A DNA stretch of 64,000 nucleotides from Oscillospiraceae bacterium (GCA_004558145.1 SFDQ01000005.1:62001-126000); one strand, 5' to 3'. Shown: positions 26,223 through 34,624, counted from the stretch's first letter. Program-made: numbers and translations. The notes: a model not told the origin generated them from the sequence alone.

Positions 26223-26260
26223 CACAAAACAAAAAAAGAGCCGGCAAAACCGGCTCTTTT
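26223..26260 (-). terminator. Terminator of the second PucR gene
   Basis: On the minus strand AAAAGAGCCGG and CCGGCTCTTTT pair around TTTTG, followed by TTTGTTTTG. It separates the regulator from the ureide operon that lies downstream on the same strand. Confidence 0.9.
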
Positions 26261-26268
26261 CGGCGTGT

Positions 26269-27867
26269 TCAGGTCTTTCGCAGGCGGTAGATCTTCATGG
26301 CGAGGTTCAGGTCCTGGTAATCGTCCAGGCAGGAAAGGCTCTTGCCCAGCTGCTCCTCGATGAGGTGCTGGCGGTAGCGCACGGTGTTGTAGTGCAAAAA
26401 CATCTTCTTGGCGGCCTCTTTCAGGTTGCCGTTGCAGGCCAGGATGACGTCCAGCGTGGCCATCAGCTCCATGTTGTGCTGGGCGTCGTAGCGGATGAGG
26501 GGGCCCAGCGTGTCGCGGCAGAACTCGGTCAGTTCCCGGCTTCCCGCCGCCGCGTGCAGCACCCGGTACATGCCGATGTCCCGGAAATAGAGCGCGCGGT
26601 CCTGCCCGGTCTGGCGGGCGATGCGCATGGCGTCCTTGCTCTCCTGATAGGCCCGGGGCAGCTGGCGCAGGTTCTCCGCCGGGCGGGAAAGCCCCGCCGC
26701 ATAGCCGATGTGCAGGCTGGCCAGCACATCGCCGAAGACCTGCATCGCCCGCTCGGGGTTCTCGGCGGCCTTTGCATCCAGAAAGGCCACGATGTACTTG
26801 CCGGTGCTGGCCAGAAACAGAGTCTCCGGACTGCGGCCCCGGGCGGCGGCGGGCAGGGCGCGGTTCTTCAGCGCCCGCAGCACGCTGCCCCGGTCGCCTC
26901 CCTGGGCGGGCAGCTGCACGTCCATCAGCAGGATGCTCACCGGGAAGGTGAGCTTCCACTCCAGCGCCTTGGCCCGGGAGGCCGCCAGCTGCTGGCTTTC
27001 CACCTTGCCGAACAGCAGGTCGCAGGTGAACTCCTCCCGGTAGCGGCGCTCCAGCTCGTCCAGCGCCCGCTGGCGCTGGGTCATCACCCGGAAGGCCATG
27101 GCGAACTGCTCCACCCCCATGCGCTCCATGGCGGTGAGGGTGAACCGCTGGCGGCTGGACAGAACGATGTAGCCCGCTTTCTCCGCGCCGTAGTGCACCT
27201 TATAGAAAACGGCGCAGCCGTCCTCCAGGAAAAAGCGCTTGTAATCCTCCTCGGAGGAGGCCTGGTCCAGCCGCACCGCATCGAACACCTGCTGCTGCTC
27301 GAAGTCGAAGTCCTGTTCCACCCGGTACTCCGCCAGTTTTTCCACCGCCGCGCTGTAGAGGGTGACGTTCTTGCCGGTCTGCATCGCCAGCGCCCGGGCA
27401 AGGCCCTCGTACTCCTCGCCCCGCAGCATGATCTCCATCACCTTGTCGTGGATACCGTCCCGGTATTCCAGTTCCATGCTCTTGCGGTGCAGACTCTCCT
27501 TCAAAAAGGTGTTGATCTGGCTGGAAAAATTGCTGCCTTCCGGCAGCACGATCACCGGAAAGCCCAGCCGGTCCGCCTCTTCCAGGCAGGCGGGAGGCAC
27601 CCGGTCCACATAGCGGTTCAGTTTGACCCCCAGCCCCGAAAGGCCCAGGCTCACCAGCCGGGGGATGAACACCTCCAGCTTTCGTTTGTCGCTGTGGATG
27701 GGGTAGAGGGTGGAGATGAGGAAGTCACCCTTCTTCACATAGTCCTCGATGTCCGGCACCTCCATGATGGCGATGTCCTCCACCACGCGGTCCAGGCCCT
27801 GCTCCCCCGCCGCCACCGTGGCGCCGCGGAAATGGTCCAGCGCCAGCAGCTCTCGCACACACAGCAT
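26269..27867 (-). CDS. PucR/CdaR-family transcriptional regulator (second)
   Basis: A 532-residue regulator with an N-terminal PucR ligand domain (MLCVRELLALDHFRG, then AIMEVPDIEDYVKKGDFLIST), a CdaR-type GGDEF-like middle and a C-terminal helix-turn-helix (ACNGNLKEAAKKMFLHYNTV then RYRQHLIEEQLG). Its domain order equals that of the 3.7-kb regulator, though the two diverge clearly in sequence. It is transcribed just upstream of the seven-gene ureide operon, on the same strand, and is its obvious candidate regulator. The signal molecule is unknown; PucR in Bacillus responds to ureides. Confidence 0.9.
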   Translation of the reverse strand: MLCVRELLALDHFRGATVAAGEQGLDRVVEDIAIMEVPDIEDYVKKGDFLISTLYPIHSDKRKLEVFIPRLVSLGLSGLGVKLNRYVDRVPPACLEEADRLGFPVIVLPEGSNFSSQINTFLKESLHRKSMELEYRDGIHDKVMEIMLRGEEYEGLARALAMQTGKNVTLYSAAVEKLAEYRVEQDFDFEQQQVFDAVRLDQASSEEDYKRFFLEDGCAVFYKVHYGAEKAGYIVLSSRQRFTLTAMERMGVEQFAMAFRVMTQRQRALDELERRYREEFTCDLLFGKVESQQLAASRAKALEWKLTFPVSILLMDVQLPAQGGDRGSVLRALKNRALPAAARGRSPETLFLASTGKYIVAFLDAKAAENPERAMQVFGDVLASLHIGYAAGLSRPAENLRQLPRAYQESKDAMRIARQTGQDRALYFRDIGMYRVLHAAAGSRELTEFCRDTLGPLIRYDAQHNMELMATLDVILACNGNLKEAAKKMFLHYNTVRYRQHLIEEQLGKSLSCLDDYQDLNLAMKIYRLRKT

Positions 27868-27906
27868 CCTCGTTCGTCCCCTTTCGGCCCGCGCCCGTTT
27901 TGTACC

Positions 27907-27936
27907 ATCTTAGCACACCCCGCCGCCCCGCCGCAA
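27907..27936 (-). promoter_or_regulatory. Possible promoter of the second PucR gene
   Basis: On the minus strand TTGCGG and TAAGAT are 18 bases apart, about 40 bases before the ATG at 27867. The match is moderate. Confidence 0.4.
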
Positions 27937-27946
27937 GGCGGGCCTT

Positions 27947-28765
27947 TCACGACGGCCAGCGCTGCCCCTGGGGCAGGCCCCAGACCTGCACCGTTTCCAA
28001 AAGGGGCGAAAGGGAGATGTCCCGGGGGGTGACCGGCCAGCCGCCGCCCCCGTCGATGTCATACCCGAAGGCGGCGCAGGCGCACCACACCAGATGGGCG
28101 CACTGGGTGGCGGGCGGGCCGGTGCTCTCCCCCAGCCACGCAAGGCCGGAAAACAGCCCGTAGGGCAGGCCCACCAGATTTTCCCGCGCCCAGTCGGCCA
28201 TCCGGGCCCGGCGCTTTTCGCTCACCCCTTTGAGGCGCAGCACCGCCACGGCGGCCTTGTCCTGCCAGGTGGAGAGGCTGCTCAGCTGGCTGGGGCAGCC
28301 CAGGCTGTAGGCCTCCAGCACCAGGCCTTCCTGCGCGTCCACCACCAGCGCCGCGTGGCCGTTGCGCCAGCCGCCGCACCGGCTGGAGGGGGTGAGCAGG
28401 ATGTCCCCCTTTTCCAGCGGGGCGAATTCAAAGTCTTTTTCGGTGACCTCCAGCCGCACCACCGCCGCTCCCTTCACCGTTTTCCAGGCGCAGGGGGCAA
28501 AGTACCGGGCCTGAAAGTCCTCCAGTTCCCCGCCCCGGCCCTCTTCCAGCAGCGCGTCCACCGCCGGGGCCCCGAGGCCCGTCTGGGCGAAGAGCAGCCG
28601 GTAGTCAGCCTTTCCTGCCTCGGCCCGCGCCACCACCCCCGACAGGTCCACCATGGGATAATCGGGCACGGCGTGGGCAAATCGGGGCGCGCGGCCCACC
28701 CACACCGCCGCTGCCGCCGCCAGCGCCGCCAACGCCAAAACGCCCGCCGCCAGCCCCTTTTTCAT
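27947..28765 (-). CDS. Permuted NlpC/P60-type (YiiX-like) cysteine peptidase-fold protein
   Basis: A 272-residue exported or membrane-anchored protein. One N-terminal hydrophobic helix (GLAAGVLALAALAAAAAVWVG) follows MKK. The body has EKGDILLTPSSRCGGWRNGHAALVV, where the His begins the active site, and later TQCAHLVWCACAAFGYDIDG, which supplies the Cys: the His-before-Cys order marks the circularly permuted papain-like NlpC/P60 group. Members act on cell-wall peptides or lipids. The ATG at 28765 is preferred; the upstream frame to 28969 runs into the T-box leader of the divergent asnS. Substrate unknown. Confidence 0.72.
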   Translation of the reverse strand: MKKGLAAGVLALAALAAAAAVWVGRAPRFAHAVPDYPMVDLSGVVARAEAGKADYRLLFAQTGLGAPAVDALLEEGRGGELEDFQARYFAPCAWKTVKGAAVVRLEVTEKDFEFAPLEKGDILLTPSSRCGGWRNGHAALVVDAQEGLVLEAYSLGCPSQLSSLSTWQDKAAVAVLRLKGVSEKRRARMADWARENLVGLPYGLFSGLAWLGESTGPPATQCAHLVWCACAAFGYDIDGGGGWPVTPRDISLSPLLETVQVWGLPQGQRWPS

Positions 28766-28826
28766 GCCGTCGCCCCCTTCCCTGCTGATAGCATACCGCC
28801 GCGGCGGCGAAAAAATGCGGCGGGCC

Positions 28827-28855
28827 TTGACAGGAAGCGGCGAAAGGGGTACACT
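28827..28855 (+). promoter_or_regulatory. Promoter of the asnS T-box transcript
   Basis: TTGACA and TACACT are 17 bases apart, directly upstream of the T-box leader. Confidence 0.8.
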
Positions 28856-28861
28856 GATTCC

Positions 28862-29142
28862 ACAAAAGCTGTGAAAAAGAGCAGTACGCCGGCAAACGGC
28901 GGCCCAGCGAGCGGGGGACGGTGCGAGCCCCGCCCGGCGCCCGGCGGAAGGAACACTTTGGAGCTGCACGTCCCAACCCGTTTTGAAAACGGCAGTAGGG
29001 CGCGACGTGGGCGGCGCGTTAAGCCGCGACGCTTAATTTTGAGCGGAAAAGGGGCCGTGAAAACGGCAAGTTAGGTGGCACCGCGGATCCGGCAGCGATT
29101 CGTCCTAATGAAAGGGACGAACCAGGCTGCCGGTCTTTTTTT
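28862..29142 (+). ncRNA. T-box riboswitch (tRNA-Asn sensing) with terminator
   Basis: A leader of about 280 bases lies before asnS. The universal T-box sequence AGGTGGCACCGCGG is at 29073-29086. Stem I begins near AAGAGCAGTA, with the conserved GGTGCGAGCC element at 28919-28928. The intrinsic terminator pairs CCGGCAGC (29089-29096) with GCTGCCGG (29126-29133), followed by T7. In the Stem I loop GGAACAC the bases AAC (28952-28954) are the likely specifier, an asparagine codon that fits the downstream enzyme. Uncharged tRNA-Asn would stabilise the antiterminator and switch asnS on. Confidence 0.93.
29089..29142 (+). terminator. Regulated terminator of the asnS T-box
   Basis: The outer stem CCGGCAGC/GCTGCCGG encloses a second stem (TTCGTCC/GGGACGAA) and is followed by TCTTTTTTT. 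The T-box sequence just upstream can compete for pairing to form the antiterminator. Confidence 0.9.
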
Positions 29143-29197
29143 ACCGTTTCACCGCAAAGCAAACGGGAACACACCTTAATAAAAAGGAGAGGGAACA

Positions 29198-30583
29198 ATG
29201 GAACGCATCATCATCAAGAACCTGCTTTCCTGCCCCCCTGCCGACGGCACCGTGGTGACCGTTTGCGGCTGGGCAAAGACCGTGCGGGACTCCAAAAACA
29301 TCGGCTTCATCGAGCTGAGCGACGGCTCCTGCTTCAAAAACCTGCAGGTGGTGTTCGAGGCCGCCAAGCTGGCCAACTACAAGGACGTGGCCAAGGCGGG
29401 CGTGGGCACCAGCATGCGGGTGGTGGGCCGCGTGGTGCTGACCCCCGGCGCGAAGCAGCCCCTGGAAGTGAACGCCGACAGCGTGGAGCTGCTGGGCAGC
29501 TGCCCGCCGGAGTATCCGCTGCAGAAAAAGCGCCACACCGTGGAATTCCTGCGCACCATGCCCCATCTGCGCCCCCGCACCAACACCTTTGCGGCGGCCT
29601 TCCGGGTGCGCAGCACCGCGGCCTACGCCATCCACCGCTTCTTCCAGGAGCAGGGCTTCGTCTACGTGCACACCCCCCTCATCACCGGCTCTGACTGCGA
29701 GGGCGCGGGCGAGATGTTCCGGGTGACCACCCTGGACCTGAACGACCTGCCCCGCACCGAGGACGGCAAGGTGGACAGCTCCAAGGACTTCTTCGGCCGG
29801 CCCACCAACCTGACGGTGAGCGGCCAGCTGGAGGGCGAGGCCATGGCCATGGCCTTCGGCAACATCTACACCTTCGGCCCCACCTTCCGGGCGGAGAACT
29901 CCAACACCCCGCGCCACGCGGCGGAGTTCTGGATGATCGAGCCGGAGATGGCCTTCGCGGACCTTGGCGACTACATGGACAACGCCGAGGCGATGGTGAA
30001 GTACGTCATCGGCTATGTGCTGGAAAAGTGCCCCGACGAGCTGGCCTTCTTCAACCAGTTCTTCGACAAGGGCCTGCTGGAGCGGCTGAACGCCCTGGTG
30101 AAGGCCGACTTCGCCCGTGTGAGCTACACCGAGGCGGTGGAGATCCTGGAAAAGCACAACGACCAGTTCCAGTACAAGGTGGAGTGGGGCACCGACCTGC
30201 AGACCGAGCACGAGCGGTTCCTCACCGAGAAGGTGTACGGCAAGCCGGTGTTCGTGACCGACTACCCCGCCGCCATCAAGAGCTTCTACATGCGGGCCAA
30301 CGACGACGGCCGCACCGTGGCCGCCGCCGACATGTTGGTGCCCGGCGTGGGCGAGCTGGTGGGCGGCAGCCAGCGTGAGGAGCGGCTGGACCTGCTGCTG
30401 GCCAAGATGGAGCAGCTGGGCATGCACATGGAGGACTACCAGCAGTATCTGGACCTGCGGCGCTTCGGCAGCGTGCAGCACGCGGGCTACGGCCTGGGGT
30501 TCGAGCGGCTCATCATGTACCTCACCGGCATCCCCAACATCCGGGACGTCATCCCCTACCCCCGCACCGCCGGCGGCTTCTGA
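29198..30583 (+). CDS. asnS: Asparaginyl-tRNA synthetase
   Basis: A 461-residue class II aminoacyl-tRNA synthetase that charges tRNA-Asn with asparagine. An N-terminal OB-fold anticodon-binding domain (about 1-120, with VTVCGWAKTVRDSKNIGFIELSD-type start) precedes the catalytic core. Motif 2 is seen as FRAENSNTPRHAAEFWMIEPE and motif 3 as GYGLGFERLIMYLTGI near the end. NTPRHAAEFW distinguishes AsnRS from AspRS. The ribosome site is AAGGAGAG. Expression is controlled by the T-box immediately upstream. Confidence 0.97.
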   Translation: MERIIIKNLLSCPPADGTVVTVCGWAKTVRDSKNIGFIELSDGSCFKNLQVVFEAAKLANYKDVAKAGVGTSMRVVGRVVLTPGAKQPLEVNADSVELLGSCPPEYPLQKKRHTVEFLRTMPHLRPRTNTFAAAFRVRSTAAYAIHRFFQEQGFVYVHTPLITGSDCEGAGEMFRVTTLDLNDLPRTEDGKVDSSKDFFGRPTNLTVSGQLEGEAMAMAFGNIYTFGPTFRAENSNTPRHAAEFWMIEPEMAFADLGDYMDNAEAMVKYVIGYVLEKCPDELAFFNQFFDKGLLERLNALVKADFARVSYTEAVEILEKHNDQFQYKVEWGTDLQTEHERFLTEKVYGKPVFVTDYPAAIKSFYMRANDDGRTVAAADMLVPGVGELVGGSQREERLDLLLAKMEQLGMHMEDYQQYLDLRRFGSVQHAGYGLGFERLIMYLTGIPNIRDVIPYPRTAGGF

Positions 30584-30591
30584 GCAAAAAC

Positions 30592-30632
30592 AAGAGCGGC
30601 CCTGCATTTTGCAGGGCCGCTCTTTTGTTTTG
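30592..30632. terminator. Bidirectional terminator between asnS and the lipoprotein gene
   Basis: AAGAGCGGCCCTGC and GCAGGGCCGCTCTT form a 14-base stem around ATTTT, with a T-rich tract on the plus strand and A-rich flank serving as the U tract on the minus strand. It serves the two convergent genes. Confidence 0.92.
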
Positions 30633-30636
30633 TTTT

Positions 30637-31260
30637 TTACTGCGCCACGGGAGTGATGGAGGCGATGGCGTCCACAAAGAACTGGCCCCAGTCGCCGGTC
30701 ATGTCGGTGAAGGTGAAGGTGTAGGCCCGGTCAGCGTTGATGCCCATCATCGTCTGGCCCATGACCACGTCGTTCAGCACCACGGTGTAGTCGATGCGGT
30801 AGTAGGGGCACACATCCCCCAGCTTGCCGGTCTCAAACACCGGGTTCAGCACTTCGACCTCCAAGCCCATCTGCTGCATGCTCTCCTCCAGCAGGGAAAC
30901 AAGGTCCTCCTGCTTTACGTCGCTGGCCAGGGAGCCGTCGTTCTCGTAGATCACCAGGTTGATGCTGGAGCCGTCCGCCGCCTGGAACATGGCGCTCACG
31001 CCCTCGGGGGGCTCCTCCAGCTGGGCAAACTCCTCGGGCACGTCGAACTGCAGGGTATAAGCGGTGTAGTCCGCCTCTGCGGGCTCGGAGGCGGGCTCCG
31101 AGGCGGGTTCCGAGCCGGGCTGGGAAGCCGGCTCAGAGGCAGGCTGCGAAGCCGAAGCGGGCTGAGAGGCAGGCGCGGACCCGGAGGCGGGCGCGCTGCC
31201 GCAGGCGGCCAGCGCGAGGGCCAGCGTCACTGCGCAAACACCAAGAATTGCCTTTTTCAT
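30637..31260 (-). CDS. Uncharacterised lipoprotein with Ser-Pro-Ala-Glu repeat linker
   Basis: A 207-residue surface lipoprotein. The signal ends at the lipobox LALAAC (Cys20), followed by a low-complexity linker of SQPA, SEPA and similar tetrads to about residue 62. The folded domain (about 63-207) is a compact alpha/beta domain with no motif that I recognise; DGSSINLVIYENDG and VVLNDVVMGQTMMGINADRAYTFTF recall DUF/MOG1-PsbP-like lipoprotein domains, a weak guess. It has its own promoter and is convergent with asnS. Function unknown. Confidence 0.8.
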   Translation of the reverse strand: MKKAILGVCAVTLALALAACGSAPASGSAPASQPASASQPASEPASQPGSEPASEPASEPAEADYTAYTLQFDVPEEFAQLEEPPEGVSAMFQAADGSSINLVIYENDGSLASDVKQEDLVSLLEESMQQMGLEVEVLNPVFETGKLGDVCPYYRIDYTVVLNDVVMGQTMMGINADRAYTFTFTDMTGDWGQFFVDAIASITPVAQ

Positions 31261-31282
31261 GATATTTCCCTCTTCCTTTTGC

Positions 31283-31309
31283 GCCCGGCCCGTCAGCCGG
31301 GCTTTTTTT
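31283..31309 (+). terminator. Orphan plus-strand terminator
   Basis: GCCCGGC and GCCGGGC form a 7-base stem, followed by TTTTTTT on the plus strand. No plus-strand gene ends here, since asnS already has its own terminator at 30.6 kb. On the minus strand it falls in the lipoprotein's 5' leader without a U tract. It may be a relic of a lost gene. Confidence 0.6.
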
Positions 31310-31310
31310 C

Positions 31311-31338
31311 ATTATACGCCCCCGGCGCATCGTTGTAC
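31311..31338 (-). promoter_or_regulatory. Promoter of the lipoprotein gene
   Basis: On the minus strand TGTACA and TATAAT are 17 bases apart, about 50 bases before the ATG at 31260. The orphan hairpin lies in the leader. Confidence 0.5.
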
Positions 31339-31365
31339 AGGCCGTTCTTTCCGCCCGCCTGCACC

Positions 31366-31452
31366 GGCGGCGACACCCTGCTCACCCTCTCCACCTGCTC
31401 CGGCCACATGAAAAGCGGGCGGTTCGTGGTGGTGGCCAAAAAAGTGAACTGA
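31366..31452 (+). pseudogene. C-terminal remnant of a class B-type sortase
   Basis: This frame reads GGDTLLTLSTCSGHMKSG then RFVVVAKKVN and stop. TLSTC carries the sortase catalytic Cys, and the Arg of GRFVVVAKK lies where the catalytic Arg of sortases is found; the order and spacing match the end of sortase B-like enzymes. No start codon, ribosome site or His-containing N-terminal part is present upstream, where the DNA codes the lipoprotein's promoter on the other strand. It is therefore a truncated relic. It lies about 170 bases before a large surface-protein gene, a usual place for a sortase. Confidence 0.72.
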
Positions 31453-31625
31453 CCCCTGCGCAGGAAAGCGGGCGGAACACCAGCGCAAGAAAATACAAAT
31501 TTTACCAAAAACCGCCCTTTTTCCAGCTTTTACTTGCAAAGAAATCCATCCGGTGTTACTTTATATTATATTAGGGTAGTCATCTGCCAAAAGGCCCCGC
31601 TGGCGGAAAGGAGGGACCGCGCAAC

Positions 31626-34286
31626 ATGAAAGAAAAAGCATTGTCGCTTTTGTTGGCTCTGGCCATGGCGCTGGCGGTCCTGCCCCTCTCTGCCTCGGCG
31701 GACGACGCGGCACAGGTGCCGGACGCCCGCGCCCCCTCCTGCGAGCGGGAAGAGAACGCGGCGGTGCGCAGCGCCGCCACCGGCCAGGGCTTTGCGGACC
31801 TGGCCAGCGCCGCGGCGCAGGCCGCCGAGGGCGACACCCTCGTGCTGCAAAGCGACCTGATTTTGTACGAGCCTCTGGTGCTGGAAAAAACCATCACCAT
31901 CGACGGCGGCGGCCACGCCATTTACGGCACCGGCCTGCCCGCCGGCAGCGAGGCGGGCATCCAGGTGAAGGACGGCGCCGTCACCCTGAAAAACATGACC
32001 CTGACGGATTTCAGCTCCGCCAGCGTGGACTCGGTGGTCCGCATCGACAGCGGCTCCACCGGCGCGGTGCTGGTGGCCGACGGGCTGACCGTGCTGGACT
32101 TCTCCCGGGAGGCCTTCACCTTCAAGGCGGGCGCCTTTGAGGTGCGCAATTCCGTCATCGACTGCCGCGCGGACCGCTTTTCCGGCAGCTGGCTGACGAA
32201 GGGCTTTCAGATCGGCTCCGGCGACGACCCGGTGACCGGCCTGATCGAGAACACCACCATTTACAACGACGCCTCTCTGGGCGGCTGGTCCGCCTCCTCC
32301 GTCGAGATCGGCAGCAACGCGGACGTCACCATGAAGGGCGGCCTCATCAGCGGTGGCGCCAACGGCATCCTGGTGGACACCTACTGGGCCGGAAACGGCG
32401 GCGACACCACGCTGGTGGTGGACGGCACCGTCATCGACTGCTTCGGCTACGCCCTGTCCACCTACGGCGGGGAGGACCCGTCCGTTTGCACCACCGTGAC
32501 CATCGAGGACGGCCGCTTCACCGGCACCATCGCCCGCTTCTCCCCCCTGGAAGGGGACAGTCTGGTCATCCGGGGCGGCAGCTTCGCCGCCGATGTGAGC
32601 GAATTCCTGGCCCCCGGCCTGACTCTGGTGCAGGGCGGGGACGGCATGTACAACGTGCAGGCCCGGACCCCGGCGGCCATGGTGGACGGCCGGGAATATT
32701 ACAGCCTGGATGAGGCGCTGGCCGCCCTGCCCTCTGCCGCCGACAAGACCGTCACCCTGCTGGCGGACGCAGAACTGGAGCGGATGCTGGACCTGAACGT
32801 GGAGGGCATGACCCTGGACCTGAACGGCCGCACGGTCAGCGCCGCCGCCGGCTTCTCCTCTGACGACGAGCGGTCGGACGCGCATCTCATCAACATCAGC
32901 GCCGACGACGTGACGCTGAAAAACGGCGTGGTGAAGACCGGCGCCGCCAACCGCCACGGGGTGAACCTCTACCAAGTGAGCGGCGCGGTGCTGCAGGACC
33001 TGACCCTGGACCACACCGACTCCGCCGCCGGCGCGCCGCTGACGGTGAACGCCTCCGCGGTGACGGTGAAGGGCGGGCTGGCCCTGATGACCGGCCCCGC
33101 CTCCTGGTACGGCATCGGCCTCGACCCGGGCGGCAAAAGCGCCGCTCTCACCTTTGCCGAAAACGCCGCCGTCACCATGACCGGCGAGAGCGCCGCCGGG
33201 CTGGACGTCATCCGGCTGGACGGCGACAGAACGCTCATCACCGTTGCGGGCGCGGAAGAGGCCGGGCTGGTGCGCACCGGCGACAGCAGCTACGGCTTCG
33301 CCCCCGCCCCCACGCCCACTCCCTCTGCGACCCCCGCGCCTTCCGCCAGCCCCGCGCCTTCTCCCACGCCCAGCCCCTCGGCGACGGCAACGCCCCGGCC
33401 GGACACGGCCCCGGCCCCCTCGGCCAGCCCCGCGCCCGCGCCTGAAGCGGCGGCAACGCCCCAGCCCACCGGTGCGCCCCGGCCCACGGTGGCTCCCGGC
33501 CCGGTGACCGCCTCGGTGGAGACCCAGGTGGAGAACGGCAAGGCCGTGGCCCAGGTGGACCAGAGAGCCTTTGCCAGCGCGGTGAGCCGGGCCATCGCCC
33601 GGGCCGCTGAGGGCGAAGGCCCCGCCGTGACCCTGGAACTGGAGGCGGAAGGAGCCAGCGCCCTGGAGGTGAGCATGCCCGCCGGCCCGCTGGCCGAACT
33701 GGCGGCCCAGGAGGGCGCCAGCCTCACGGTGGCCAGCCCGGTGGCGGACGTCACCTTTGATTCCGCCGCCCTCAGCTCCATCGCGCAGCAGGCCGGCGAA
33801 GATCTGGTGCTGGCGGTGAGCCCGGTGGAAGGCGGCTCCATGAACGAGGCCCAGGCCGAGGCCGCCGGCGACTTCCCGGTGACCGAACTGACCCTGGAAA
33901 GCGAGGGCGAGGTCATCTCCGATTTCAGCGGCGGCTGCGCCAGCGTCACCCTGCCCCACGACCTGGACTTCGGCCTCAACCCGGACTGCGTGGTGGTCTG
34001 GTATCTGGACGAAGAGGGCGGCGTGACCCCCTGCGACACTCTTTACAACGCGGCCACCGACGAGGTGACCTTCTCCACCGGCCACTTCTCCAAATACGTC
34101 GTCGCCTACGACGAATCCCTGCTGCCCGAAACGCCCCAGCGCCCCTCCTACTCGCTGCCCGAGGACAAGACCCTTCGGCTCATGCCCTTCATCACCCTGG
34201 CCGGGGTGGCGGTGGTGGTGCTAGTGTTCCTTTCGCTGCTGGTGCAGCTGCTGCTCACCGGCCGCAGGGACAAATGGCGCCGCTGA
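31626..34286 (+). CDS. Large surface-anchored parallel beta-helix protein
   Basis: An 886-residue exported protein. It has a signal peptide at about 1-25 (ending SASA). Two stretches of parallel beta-helix type follow (about 50-345 and 350-550), the second opened by VDGREYYSLDEALAAL. A Pro/Ala/Thr/Ser linker spans about 560-630. A C-terminal beta-rich domain (about 635-840) has WYLDEEGGVTPCDTLYN and FSTGHFSKYVVAYDE, common at the end of clostridial surface proteins. A membrane helix (LAGVAVVVLVFLSLLVQLLL) and basic tail close it. It is anchored by this helix; I see no LPxTG sorting motif. Probable carbohydrate or adhesion role; no catalytic residues identified. Confidence 0.8.
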   Translation: MKEKALSLLLALAMALAVLPLSASADDAAQVPDARAPSCEREENAAVRSAATGQGFADLASAAAQAAEGDTLVLQSDLILYEPLVLEKTITIDGGGHAIYGTGLPAGSEAGIQVKDGAVTLKNMTLTDFSSASVDSVVRIDSGSTGAVLVADGLTVLDFSREAFTFKAGAFEVRNSVIDCRADRFSGSWLTKGFQIGSGDDPVTGLIENTTIYNDASLGGWSASSVEIGSNADVTMKGGLISGGANGILVDTYWAGNGGDTTLVVDGTVIDCFGYALSTYGGEDPSVCTTVTIEDGRFTGTIARFSPLEGDSLVIRGGSFAADVSEFLAPGLTLVQGGDGMYNVQARTPAAMVDGREYYSLDEALAALPSAADKTVTLLADAELERMLDLNVEGMTLDLNGRTVSAAAGFSSDDERSDAHLINISADDVTLKNGVVKTGAANRHGVNLYQVSGAVLQDLTLDHTDSAAGAPLTVNASAVTVKGGLALMTGPASWYGIGLDPGGKSAALTFAENAAVTMTGESAAGLDVIRLDGDRTLITVAGAEEAGLVRTGDSSYGFAPAPTPTPSATPAPSASPAPSPTPSPSATATPRPDTAPAPSASPAPAPEAAATPQPTGAPRPTVAPGPVTASVETQVENGKAVAQVDQRAFASAVSRAIARAAEGEGPAVTLELEAEGASALEVSMPAGPLAELAAQEGASLTVASPVADVTFDSAALSSIAQQAGEDLVLAVSPVEGGSMNEAQAEAAGDFPVTELTLESEGEVISDFSGGCASVTLPHDLDFGLNPDCVVVWYLDEEGGVTPCDTLYNAATDEVTFSTGHFSKYVVAYDESLLPETPQRPSYSLPEDKTLRLMPFITLAGVAVVVLVFLSLLVQLLLTGRRDKWRR

Positions 34287-34522
34287 CCCCTTTTACTTAT
34301 CATCATCGATCCTTATTTTACATATGTGCGGCGGCCTGCCCGGGTTTTCGGGCGGGCCGCTGTTTTTGTTTTTTCGGGCAGGACGCGGAGATTTTTGTCT
34401 TTCTTTGGGCATTTTTTCGGAATGGTTACAGCAAAATGACAGCCTTCGGGGCATTTCTGCGTCAATTTGCACAAGAATTTTTCCTTTGGCGCTTGCATAC
34501 TGATGAAAATGACTTGAACGCC
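34287..34522. other. Intergenic stretch between the beta-helix gene and lacI-type promoter
   Basis: Apart from the terminator at 34331-34374 I see no gene, repeat or RNA here. The stretch from 34381 is AT-richer than average and holds no ORF with a ribosome site. Confidence 0.6.
34331..34374 (+). terminator. Terminator of the beta-helix surface protein gene
   Basis: GCGGCCTGCCCG and CGGGCGGGCCGC pair with one internal mismatch around GGTTTT, followed by TGTTTTTGTTTTTT. Confidence 0.88.
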
Positions 34523-34551
34523 TTGAAAACCGCCGCCGGGGAAGCTATAAT
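34523..34551 (+). promoter_or_regulatory. Promoter of the LacI-type regulator
   Basis: TTGAAA and TATAAT are 17 bases apart, some 75 bases before the TTG start of the regulator. Confidence 0.85.
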
Positions 34552-34561
34552 AAACTTGCTT

Positions 34562-34573
34562 GGAAACGTTTCC
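34562..34573. promoter_or_regulatory. LacI/GalR-family operator
   Basis: GGAAACGTTTCC is a perfect 12-base palindrome with the central CG typical of LacI-family and CcpA sites. It starts 10 bases after the -10 box, at the expected transcription start, and a degenerate second copy (GGCAACGTTTTT) follows. It fits autorepression by the adjacent regulator, or catabolite control by CcpA. Confidence 0.75.
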
Positions 34574-34624
34574 GGCAACGTTTTTTTGCAGTGATAACGC
34601 CGGGGGAAGCGAGGGCGAGCCGGT

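Noticed and set aside
30625..31365. Upstream part of the open frame that ends in the sortase-like segment
   Set aside because: Antisense to the lipoprotein gene and its promoter and without sortase similarity; only the last 29 codons are sortase-like.
31527..31575. Promoter of the beta-helix protein (TTGCAA with an AT-rich TATATTATATTA stretch)
   Set aside because: Several overlapping -10 choices and no clear spacing; a promoter is likely there but I cannot define it.
33301..33500. Pro/Ala/Ser/Thr-coding stretch taken as a DNA repeat
   Set aside because: It is a protein linker with varied codons; no exact DNA repeat unit.
31566..34085. Minus-strand open frame of 839 codons
   Set aside because: Antisense to the beta-helix protein gene, which has a signal peptide, ribosome site and terminator; the antisense frame has none.
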